A stretch of DNA of 64,000 nt, taken from contig NC_087063.1 of the NCBI RefSeq assembly GCF_963678635.1, positions 4,068,580 through 4,132,579 of the forward strand, in the 5' to 3' direction. Positions 25,301 through 37,300 of this stretch are shown here, one piece after another (positions within the stretch are counted from its first letter, which is position 1; each line of letters begins with the position of its first letter). Under the pieces are notes generated by a model. The model was not told where the DNA came from. It saw only the letters and a program-made list of their open reading frames with translations, and ran no database searches. Both the position numbers and the translations under genes were made by a program. The stretch comes from Symsagittifera roscoffensis. Lineage: Eukaryota; Xenacoelomorpha; Acoela; Convolutidae.

Positions 25301-28300
25301 GCTAACGCCGATTATATAGGCTGTTAAATCGAGATTCAATCAGTCCCAGCGAGGAGCTGAAAAAAGCAGAAAAACGGACGCGACATATTTCTTATTTATC
25401 AAGAATTGACAAAGGAAATTCAGAGAGGCCTACCGAGAAATTCAGGTGTCGATTGAGTTGTCAAGCGCAAGCCAGCTACAGACGTTTTGTGGAAGTGATA
25501 GAAGCAATCATGAAACAATTTCTCTGCGTCTGGCCGATGGTTTGATAATCCGAAAACCGGTGGCCGCCCAATCTCCAAAAAATCGTCAAAAAACTGTAAG
25601 ACTCATCTAGTTTTTATAAACTTTTTTGTGCAATAAAATTACATACGGTGTCTTATTGTGTATCCCAACTCAAAGCAAGCTACAGGTGGTAATTTTCCCG
25701 ATACCACAAAGTTTTGGGTAATTGTGAACGGATTGAAAATCCAAGAAATCGGATCATAGACAAGGGGTACTAGACTAGTTTTTTGGGTTGGTTTACGACT
25801 CGAACCTGCTGACCAAAATTTTCCAAAAAATTTTGGGAAAAAAGTAAAAATTTCCAAAAAATCGTCAAAACGTCCCCATAATTCTGCGAAACTGTGCTGT
25901 AACATGACACCAACCTTATGGTAAGTGGTCTGGTAGCGAAATATCAGGCAAATTAAGTCGACAGAGTACCAGTTGGCCGAAAGTCGTCAGAGTACCAGTT
26001 GGCCGAAAGTCGTCAGAGTACCAGTTGGCCGAAAGTCGTCAGAGTACCAGTTGGCCGAAAGTCGTCAGAGTACCAGTTGGCCGAGTGGCCTAAGCTAACG
26101 CCGATTATATAGGCTGTTAAATCGAGATTCAATCAGTCCCAGCGAGGAGCTGAAAAAAGCAGAAAAACGGACGCGACATATTTCTTATTTATCAAGAATT
26201 GACAAAGGAAATTCAGAGAGGCCTACCGAGAAATTCAGGTGTCGATTGAGTTGTCAAGCGCAAGCCAGCTACAGACGTTTTGTGGAAGTGATAGAAGCAA
26301 TCATGAAACAATTTCTCTGCGTCTGGCCGATGGTTTGATAATCCGAAAACCGGTGGCCGCCCAATCTCCAAAAAATCGTCAAAAAACTGTAAGACTCATC
26401 TAGTTTTTATAAACTTTTTTGTGCAATAAAATTACATACGGTGTCTTATTGTGTATCCCAACTCAAAGCAAGCTACAGGTGGTAATTTTCCCGATACCAC
26501 AAAGTTTTGGGTAATTGTGAACGGATTGAAAATCCAAGAAATCGGATCATAGACAAGGGGTACTAGACTAGTTTTTTGGGTTGGTTTACGACTCGAACCT
26601 GCTGACCAAAATTTTCCAAAAAATTTTGGGAAAAAAGTAAAAATTTCCAAAAAATCGTCAAAACGTCCCCATAATTCTGCGAAACTGTGCTGTAACATGA
26701 CACCAACCTTATGGTAAGTGGTCTGGTAGCGAAATATCAGGCAAATTAAGTTGAGTTTTTTCATCCTCAGGTTTTTTCCGCGTGTGTTGTTGGAACTTAA
26801 CCGATTTGCCTGATTCTCCAAACCCATTGGTAAACTTAAGGTTTACAACGACTTGATACCTGTTTGCATCCGTTCGCTTTTCAAAACATTCGTTTCGCAA
26901 CGACTGACTAAGTGGTCCGGGACGGTAAAATTAAGCAAGTTAAGTTGTTGTCTTTCATCCTCAGGTTTGCTCCGCGTGTGTTGTTGGTTTTCAACCGACT
27001 TGCTTAATTCCCAAACCTCTTGGTAATTCGTCGAGCTACTAGCCGATTAGTAGTGACGCACCGTCGTACGACCGTTCAACAAATTTCGAACGCCGTAACA
27101 TCATCCTAAGTGGTCAGGGAGGTGATATTAAGTAAGTTAAGTTGGTTTTATTCATCCTCAGGTTTACTCCGTGTGTGTTGTTTGATATCAACCGACTTAA
27201 TTAATCCCCAGCCCCATTGGTAACTTCACTCACCGAAAACCGTTCCGAATCGCCCCGCAAACGCCCGATAACCGTTAAGTATAGTTTGAGTTAAGTATAG
27301 ACCCTAGAGCCATGGATGAGAACTTTCAGAAGAGGGTTCAAAGGTTATTTGCGAAGCGAACCAAGCTTGAAAATGAACTGTACAAGTGCCATGAAATTAT
27401 AATTGAGAACATTGAAAGTCAGAGTCGCTCATCAAAGATTGACACTCAGATTCAGAATTGCAAGAGCCTGATAGAGACTGCAGTTGAAATAAATGAGGAA
27501 CTGATTAAGTTAGCTTCTAAAAGTGTTGATCCTGATAAATTGATACCAGCGCAGGATATGTGGCTTCATACGGTTACATCAAGAAACGATACAGTTTTAC
27601 AGAAGGCTGCATCATATAAAGCTGGCTTAAACGTTGAACCTGAGGAAACAGAGCTTGACAATGTTGCAGAATCGTTAAGTACGATCGTAACAACACAACC
27701 ACAAGATTCACATGAAGCAGATGTGCGCTCTAAGGTGTCGCGGTACAGTAGTCGACATCATAAATCAGGTTCGCATAAATCCAGTCGCTATACCGTCGCG
27801 CAGTCAAAAACATCAACTGAGAAGAGGCGAGATTTGTTGGTTTTGAAGAAGCAGCAGGAGGAACTTGAGAGACAAGCAAAGGTGTCATTGAAGTTGAAAG
27901 CGCAGCAAAATAAAATAAAAGAACAGCAAGGTAATTTAGAGTTGGAAGAACTAGCTGAGGTACACCGCAAGAAACTGGCTGAAATTGAGTTAAAGGAATT
28001 CGAGTTGGAAGAAGAGCTTTCTGCAGCAAGTGAGAAGATAGGAAATGCTAGCGTAACACATGTTGACCCACAACGTACTGAACAATGGGTAGAAAACGTT
28101 GTCACTGAGCAAGAGCAGGCCGAAGTTGTTGCAAGCTGAGAGCAAAGTCATCCAGTAGTCGAGAGTTCCACTTTGATTGCTACTGATGTTTTGCAAGGGG
28201 TTGGTGCCGTCGTCAGCGGGGGTGCCGTCGTCAACGCTGGTCAAACCACATACAGTGAACCGGGAGGCCACAATAGGAATCGAATTCAGGCTCAGAGATC

Positions 28301-31300
28301 AAGTTTGGTCCAATCGCGTCTGTCATTGCACTCAATCGAGAACCCATCTAGTTTACCACAGTTCGTTGCCTCCAGCTCAAACTTTGTTACTCCACACTTA
28401 GCTTCAACACCTCATGCTGAAGTTTCGCAAAATCACAATCTGATACCACAAGCAAGTGGTAGCCTTCCCGCTTCAATGCCCTTTGGTAATCCCACCATTA
28501 ATGTGGCACCGCCTTCTGTGTCGACCGTTACTAATCCAGTTTCGCTTCCGGCGAGTCAACCTTTTGTTCCTCCATTAACCGTTCCGATTCCCATTTCGCT
28601 TCCGATTATTCAACCATTTGTCCCGTCAACCGTTCCTATTCCCTCTTTGCTTCCGGTCAGTCAGCCACATTCCGGCCCCGTTTCAACTGGGTATCAGGCG
28701 CCTGCAGCGCCATCCCATCAACCTATAAGTGTTCCAAACAACCCAACAAGTTTCTCAAGTGAACACTATAACCCGTATAGCAGTTTGTGGAGACCTGCCG
28801 CGACTGCGCAAACGATGCCAGTTCCTCAATACTGAGCACCGCCCTCAAACGTTTTCTCAGTGACAACTCCTGTTGTTCCACCAAACACCGTAGTTCCTTA
28901 TACAAGTTTTGGGACTGTGTTTTACACCCAGCCGCAAACTCATCCAGTTGTTGAAACAGCGCATCAAGGTTATCCACCTACATATCCTGCGCCCACTACG
29001 GGCCCGTCTTACGTGCCTAATAGCGAACAACCCATCTCGGCGAGAGAGTTAGCAGATATCATTCTGCATAGCCGCAAAGACCGTCTACCGGAGTTGAACT
29101 TGGAAGTGTTTGATGGAGAACCACTTAACTGGTATGAATGGTTCGGGTAGTTCCAAGCAACAGTTGATTCGGCTATGCTAACTGATGATGAAAAACTCAA
29201 ATATCTGAAAACACACGTTAAAGACAAAGCCAAGAGTGCAATTGCGGAATACGGCTACAGTGGAGTGTTGTATAAGGATGCTCTAGCAACTCTCCAGAGA
29301 AAGTTTGGGCAACCTCATGTTGTAGTTGGTGCACATTTGGATAAGTTGAAGAATTTTCCCGCATTGAAGATGCACAACTCTGAGCATGTTATAAGTTTTT
29401 CTGCGGTGATTTCTGGGCTCGTAGCTGTTTTTAGGTCTTTGTCGTTCAATGACGACTTGAAAAGTGTGAACCTATTAAATCAAGCCGTCAGTAAGCTTCC
29501 TCCAAATCTAAAAGAGGCATGGTCCATGCATACTGTTAGACAACATTGGCAGCGATTAACATTGCTAGACTTCAACGATTGGCTTAAGAATAAGGCAGAA
29601 GGCCATGAGCGATTGAAATCTTTAGTCAAAGTCAAGCAGCCAGTTAAACAAAAAGTAGTTACAAAAGTGCTTGCAGGTAACACTAAGGTAAGTTCTAAGG
29701 ATGAGAAAAGTAGAGAAAAGACAAGGTTTCCTCCATGCTCGCTATGCAAAGGGCAGCATGCACTCTGGAACTGTTCCGTGTTCAAAGAGAAAAACGCAAC
29801 ACAAAGGGCTAAATATGTAGCAGAACAAAAGCTCTGTTTTTCTTGTTTACAAGGCAACCATACCTTCCGAAAGTGCCAAAAGGCAAGAAAATGCCCAAAA
29901 CAGGACTGTGAGAGCACTCACAATGTGCTTCTTTATGGAGCCGAGAAAGTTTTCCCGCCCAAAGAGGCCGACCGATCACCATCGACTCAAACTAATACAA
30001 ACACTACTTCTGCAAACAACGCAGCTTGTGTTAAACCTTGTGAGGGAACTGCAAAAGGTATTCTTCCCGTTGCGTTGGTAGATGTGTCCTCTGGTTCGGA
30101 AAATTCGAATGCACTAGCACTTTGTGACACCGGTTCCACTCATTCTTGGGTTTCCGCGGCACTCGTTGAACGTCTGAAATTAGTTGGCACGCCCGTAAAT
30201 GTTACGACCGATGGTTTTAACTCAGCCAAGGTATCTAAAACTCAACGAGTTCACTTGAAAGTTTCCGCAAAGCCCAATGAAAGTGAATTTTCGTTTTCGT
30301 TTGTCGCTTTCGTTAAGCACAACATGTATATAGGACCCGATGTTATAAACGTTTCCGAATTGCAGGTCAAATACCCGCAACTAGCCCCGTTAAAGACGAC
30401 TGCGTATAATTACAAAGAGATTGAGATAGTTATAGGACAGGACTTCTATCATGCGATAAGACCCCTCGAACATGTCTTCGGAGATGAACTTGACTCACCG
30501 TGCGCCGTCCGACTTCCGATAGGTTGGGTCATTAGTGGTCCGTCTCCTGATCGTTCGTCCTTAAATTCTTCTTCCTTTAACTGCGTTACGGACGATACTT
30601 CTCTGACCAACCAAATCAAAATTTGGTATGAGTTAGAGTCGTATGGTGCGTTCAAGCAAGTAGATGCCCGTTCCGCCGCAGACAAGCGTGCTTTGTCGAT
30701 CCTAAAAACTGAAACCGTTCACGATGGTGAGCGTTACACTGTACCGATGCTGTGGAGTGATAATTATGTTAGCTTGCCTATCAATTATTATTCTTCATTA
30801 GCCCAATTAAAGTCGTTAGAGAAAAGATTAGATAAAGATCCGTTACTTCGCGAGAAAAATACCGAAACAATCAGAGAAGATATAAGTAAAGGATATGTCA
30901 TAACCGTCAACCCGCACGATCCCAGCTCACGAGCCGAACGTGAGTGGTATCTTCCACACCATCCGGTTTTGAACCCGAACAAACCCGGCAAGGTGCGCCG
31001 TGTCCTCAATGGAGCATCCAAATTTCATGGCACTTCCTTAAATAGATCTCTCTTGGGTGGCCTGGATCTCCTTCAAAATCTTATTTTTGTACTGTTGAGG
31101 TTCCGTCAACACAAGTAAGCCGTCTCAGCGGACATAGAAGGTATGTTCTTACAAGTTGAAGTACTTGCGCGAGATCAACCGTCTCTCCGTTTTTTGTGGC
31201 GGGAGGACCCCACTTCAAGTGTGGTGGTTCACCAATACACCCGTCATATTTTTGGCGCTCGTGATTCGCCAACTTGTGCGAATTTCGCGCTACAAAAAAC

Positions 31301-34300
31301 TGCTTCTGATAATCAAGCTGAATACCCCGAAGCCGCTTCAGCCGTTGTCCAGAAGTTTTACATGGACGACTATCTTGACTCGTTCGAAAATACCGCTGAC
31401 GCTCTTAGCCTAAGTAAAGACTTAGTCGCAAGGCTCAAATTAGGTGGGTTTAACCTAACAAAGTTTGTTAGCAATGTACCCGAAGTTACAACCGCTCTTA
31501 ATCCGGACAACCGTGAGTCCAACTTGTCAGTTAAGGATATTTGTAAGAGTCCAGACCAATCGTCGCATGTTCTTGGTCTCAGGTGGGATCATGTAAAAGA
31601 TACCCTAGTAGTAAGTAGAGGTGTTGATCGACCACTAGATAAAGCAATTACTCAACGCACCGTGTTGAGTTTTGTTTCCTCAGTTTTTGATCCAATAGGA
31701 CTGGTAGCTCCATATACTGTGAAAGCGCGCCTTTTACTAACAGACATATGGAGAATCAGTGGTCAAAAGTGGGATGATGATCTCCCAGAGGAAATTAAAC
31801 AACAATTTCTAGATTGGCACTCAGGACTTCCACTATTAGGTACTCTGACGATACCTCGTAGCTACTTTACCGAACCGTTCGACCGCTGTGAACTTCACAC
31901 GTTCGGTGATAGTTCGCAGGACGTTTTTTGCGCCGTATCGTTTCTCCGAGCCCGATTTGCTAAATCGCAAAAGACCGAGTTAGCTTTTGTATTTGGGAAA
32001 GCCCGTGTAGCGCCTATGAAGATGCTCTCCATTCCCAAGTTAGAGCTTCAGGCTGCTCTGCTTGCGACTCGACTCAAAGAAGAGATTTTGAAAGCGCTTA
32101 CTTTCAAAGTAAGCAATGTATTCATGTGGACTGATTCTATCACCGTTCTCCAGTGGCTTAACTCGTGCAACAAACTTCCTGTGTTTGTTGGAAACCGCAC
32201 TGGTGAAATCTTGGAGTCCACCACCATTGATCAATAGAATCATGTACTCAGTGGCGATAACCCAGCTGATACCGGCACACGAGGGATTTCTTCGGAAGCC
32301 CTCAAGGATAGCAGCTGGGTTAGAGGCCCTAGTATATTGAGGACATGTGATTGGCCATTCAAGCCGAACACTGATGTCATCAAAAAGATCCAATTAAAAG
32401 GCCCACTCTGTGACATTGATACATGCCTTGAGACTGCATCTACGTTTGTTGTTGATGCTTCATCTGAGAAAGCGCCGTCGATCCGTCTGTTTAAAAATTG
32501 GGATAAATTCAGCTCAATTGTAAAGTACAAACGTGTTTTAGCGTTTATGCTTCGTGTGCTACCATCGCATAAACACTTCCGTACAAAAACGCTTGAAATA
32601 ACCGACCCGTCCGAGTTAGATATTGCCGAGCAGAAGCTCATTTATCTCGCTCAGTCCGAATCATTTCCTGCCGAAGTGAAAATACTTCAGTCCGATAAAC
32701 TGATAACAAAGAAAAGTCGGATTGCTAAATATTCTCCGTTCATCGGCCCAGCTGGCATCCTGCGTTCAACTGGACGTATCAGCCGTCTTGTTGATACCGA
32801 CTTTGATAGCAAACATCCAATAATACTGGATGGTCGACACCGAGTTGCTCATATGTTGATTAGGCATATGCACTTTCAACATGCACATCAGGGGTTGGAT
32901 TACATGCGTGCTGTCGTTCAGTTGAAATACATTGTTCTGAAGTTGCGCTGGTTACTTGGGAACATCGAAAATACTTGCATAACTTGCCGTAAGCGCAAAG
33001 CAAAAACAGTTGTGCCCATTATGTCTGACCTACCGATTGAAAGACTGGGTTACAAGCACCCTACCTTCTCCAACACAGGTGTTGATTACTTTGGCCCGTT
33101 TCAAGTGCCAATACGCCGAAGTACCGAAAAGAGATGGGGTTTCCTATTTACCTGCCTCACGACTCGAGCAGTTCACATCGAGTTGGTTCCATCTCTCGAT
33201 ACTAGTTCCTGCGTCATGGGCGTAGAGCGATTTATTGCAAGGCGAGGTACCCCCAAAACCATTCTTTCGGACAATGGCACGAATTTTGTTGGTGCTCAAA
33301 AGGAGCTCCTATCCTGTGTCCAAAATTGGAACAAAGTCGCCCCGGCCGTTTTCGTCCACAAAGGCATTAAGTGGAAGTTTAACCCGCCCAGTGCCCCTCA
33401 TCACGGTGGCGCCTGGGAGCGGCTAGTGAGAAGTGTTAAGCGAGTGTTGTACGACATATTAGGCAACAGGAGGTTAACTGAGGAAGTTCTAGGAACAACG
33501 CTCTGCCTAGTTGAACAATTACTTAACGCAAGACCGATCACTCCGGTCAGTTCCGATCCGCACGACCTAGAGGCACTCACCCCGAATCACTTCATTCTCG
33601 GTCACAGCGCAGCTAGCTTCCCGTCGTTAAGTTTCGAAGATAACTTTGATTATAAAAAGCGTTACGCCAGAGCACAATCGTACGCTAACGCAGTTTGGTC
33701 ACGCTGGCTGCGTGAATATGTACCATCTCTCAACAAGAGAGCAAAGTGGCATAATAATTCGGATGTCACACTGAAAACCGGCGACTTGGTTTGGGTAGTC
33801 GAACCCGACAGCCCACGTGGGCATTACCCACTCGCCCGTATTGCTAAACTACACTACGGCAAAGACGAATGCGGATACGGAAAAAAATTTAAGCGTTTGC
33901 TTTTAGCCCTTTTTAGCTCAAACTTGTATCATTTAGGGTGTTGCAGCGCAAATATAAAACAATAGTACAAATGCATATAAACGTAAATGTGCGAAAGTAT
34001 AAATGCATATAAATGTAAATGCATATAGGGACAGTAGCCGAGCGTATACATGGTGCGTCCCGGCGGTTTCGGCGCCGGTTCGAATCCCGCCTAGGTCATT
34101 TCCTTTCTAGAACTCGAATGTGCACCGAACTTGATGGGATGCTCCGTAACCAGGTTCGGTCCCCCCAAAACCCATTTTAACCGTCTTTTCGCTCTAATTT
34201 GGTTCAGCCTTGGTTAAGGCTGACCTTTAAAAAGAGCAATTTGTCTCAAGGACAAATACAGGCCATTTTTGCAGCTTGCTTTGAGTTATGCAGTTTATTG

Positions 34301-37300
34301 TGGCCGATGTTACCGATAACAACAAAAAAGTTTTGTTATGAAATCTCATTGTTACCGAGTTATTTTGCCGATAAAATGCTCGAATTAAATTGTTTGAAAT
34401 TCGATATTTTTACAATCCGTGGAGATTGAGCGCACATAGGGTTTTGTCTTACAATTGCCTTACATTTGTCTCAAAATTGGATTAAAGGATTTTTTTCCGC
34501 TAGGAAATCTGAAAAAAAAAATTGAACTTCGAATTAAAAGTCATTCAAGTTTTTTGTGATTTTTATTTTTTCGCTGAAAAAGAAATGGACTGAGCTTTAA
34601 AAAAAAGCAAAAACCAAAGCGCAAAAACTAAAAATTGAGCAATTTTTCAGAAGGCTTTTTGTGCATGATCAATTTTTAAGACCAGAAACGTATATAAATG
34701 AAAATTACTTTGTTCTTTTACACTTAGAAAATGGGCCAAATTGAATTTTTTCTAAGTTTGCTGGGTAATCTATAAATAAATATGTGTTTGTACTGAAAAT
34801 TCAATTAAGTTTATTTGAACTTTTGTAGTTGGAGAGCATTAGTTGCCTTAAATTAGGAAATGAGCTGACCGCTCGACTAGCATAAAAATTGAAAACTTGA
34901 AAATTTATCGACTAGTATGGTTTTGATAGCTTTCCATCTCAGAATTACAGGATCTCTTTAACTATCCCCCTTTGGTACTTAGTAACGAATCGCCACAAAC
35001 CACCAGTGGTACCTAGTAACGAATCGCCACGACCCCCAAACCACCACAAATGCCCCAGTTTCGGTACTAGTTTACGAACTCTATTTTTTGCCGGCCGCAA
35101 TTTTTTGAAAAAGCGTGTTTGGCGCTAATATATACTTATTTCGAGAGCTCAAGACTTTTCAAAAATTGCTCAAGAACAGTTTTTTGGCCTTTTGTTTTCA
35201 CAAACATTTGCGCAGAAAAATTTGTCAAAGTAAGGCATTTATGGGGCTTTAAGAGAGCTTGGAAAAAAAATTTAAGAGAGCTTGGAAAAATAAAAATCGT
35301 GAAAGTTTCCGAAAACTTTTTAAAATTGCGCCCTCTACTCAAAAAAATTTCAAATTTGTAACTGCCACGACCTGTAATGACTTGAACCGAACACTGATAG
35401 CCGCGCAAAGTGTGAAATGTGTAGAAAAACAGTGATTTTCATGTTTTTTGTGAGTGATGTTTTTATTATTGATAATAATGAATGTTGTGTATCACTATTT
35501 ATGCTAGTCGATACGGTTTATTCTAGTCAAGTTCTATGCTAGTCGATACACTGCCGCAAATGATTTTAAATTGAATTTAAAAACCAAAAGGCAATGATAA
35601 TTTTTGAGGCTGAAAACATATGAAGCATTTTTTTTCAAAAAAACTCACGACCTAAATAAGTGTCTCCCTTTCTTTCATTGAAGTTTAAATACTTTATATT
35701 CCAACCTGCGAAAGCTAGCGCTGTCGTCGCTGAGGTCAAAAATGTCGAAGTAGCCGCGCTGTACATTGTATTTCCTATCCTCTCACCAATATCGACTGTA
35801 CGATCCATGCCTTTGAAAATATTCACATATACCAGAATATCATCGACACCTATAGATACCAAAATAATTCCACTAGCCGCGTTTAACATGCCAATTTTCT
35901 TGATACCAAAAACGATATAATACAAGAAAAGGTTGTCAATCATGGCTCCAATAAGGACCACTAGTGTCCATAAAGTGAGCCATGGCGAGCATCCAGTGAA
36001 ACAAAACACAAGAGCGGCAATTATAGCCAAAGCTGCGATCGTTTTCATCATGTCGCTTTTGATTATTTTCATTAGCAGGTGTTCTGTAAGCGCTTCTGAA
36101 TAGTAGTAGATTTTGATGTCGTGTTTCTTTTCGTATCGGTTCATAATTTTGTCAAGAGTCAGAATGTAGTCGTATTGGATTTCGTTTTGCGCTTCTCTTT
36201 GCTCGTTGAAGCTAAAACCCTGCAAGGGCTGGCCAAGAAAGATCTAAACAAACATTAATTTACAAATTCTAGAACAAAGCCCCAGGAAATTTATAAAAAA
36301 AGATAACGAACTCAATGAATCCCAAAAAATTGACCAATTTTTTCCATCTAATAAATCATAAGTTTTTTTTACTGTTTGGCTCGTTTTTGAGGAATTAAAA
36401 CTCAAATTGGGGAATAATATCCAGACTAGGGTGAAGCACTAGTTTTCGTGATTGCCCATAAGGATGAAACCAGGATTTGTTATGGAAAAGTTCACAAGAA
36501 CTTTCAAAGAAGAGATTTAAAAAAAATTCTTGAGAGTTGAAAGTTGTAAAACACAGAGGCAAAGCGGAGTTTTGCACCATTTGCGATACAAATATAAAAA
36601 ACGATAGAAGTAGAAAAAAAAGAAAAATGTTGAAACATAGATCTACCAAAAATAAAGTTTTCTCAGTGGAATTTCATTTGAAGCACAGATGCCAGACATT
36701 TGAATATGAATTAGAAACAGAAGGAAACTTACGAAAAGGAAAATAAGCCGACAATCTTTGAGCAGACACAAAATAGCGGAATTGCGTTCACAAAAAAAAT
36801 TAATAAGAAATTTTTTTTTAATTTTATGTCCCCTGCCTGAAACTCTATTGAACAACACATGCTTTTGCAACTTCAATGAAACATTGTTACAGAAAAAAAT
36901 CAATCCGTGATAAAGCAGCTAAGCCGGCAATCTTTGAGCAGACACAAATTGAGCCGCAAAAACTTATTTTTTTAAATTTTAAAAACAAACAATTTTCAAA
37001 TCCCCTGAAACTACATTGAACAAAACTTGCAGTTCCAACTACAAAGAAAGTTGCTTACGGCACAAGCAAAATCCGAGGTGGGGCAATTCAGCCAAAAAAA
37101 CTTAAGCAGACAAACGGAAGTCCGACAATTCAATATTTACCGGAAAATTTCAATTGAATACACACAAAAAAAAAGGACCGACCAAACTCAAAAAACGGGT
37201 TCAAAGGCGACGATGTTACCGCTAAGTCAAAGGAAAACGGAGTTGAAAGCTTCTAAGTTTTAATCACAAAGCAAGCAAGAAAAGCAAGTAGGATTTTAAG

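Larger units (their letters stand above)
24544..34436 (+). mobile_element. BEL/Pao LTR retrotransposon, element 1
   Basis: LTRs of 498 bp (24544-25041, 33939-34436) with TGTTGCAGCG...GAGCGCACA ends, flanked by TAGGG direct repeats (24539-24543, 34437-34441). A primer-site-like sequence follows the 5' LTR. The leader is long, then one reading frame (27312-33965) runs in gag, protease, reverse transcriptase/RNase H, integrase order, as in BEL/Pao. That frame has five stops, so the copy is defective. The two LTRs differ at two positions by eye. It lies in intron 6 of the Dispatched-like gene, antisense to it. The 3' internal end is abnormal: 58 bp of host flank stand in front of the 3' LTR. Confidence 0.93.

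Noticed and set aside
24995-25319. Three overlapping plus-strand ORFs with repeated SRQSTSWPKVVRVP-like units
   Set aside because: Produced by the 26-bp minisatellite: its length is not a multiple of three, so all frames stay open and cycle through the same peptides.
25639-25905. Minus-strand ORF repeated at 26432-26827
   Set aside because: Duplicated with the 793-bp leader repeat of element 1 and antisense to it; a similar frame in element 2 (47792-48001) only reflects shared leader sequence.
29148-29150. In-frame stops in element 1 read as evidence for a variant genetic code
   Set aside because: All three stop codons occur in the element, while the host gene has none in 1359 codons and ends in TAA; element 2 has ordinary codons at comparable sites.
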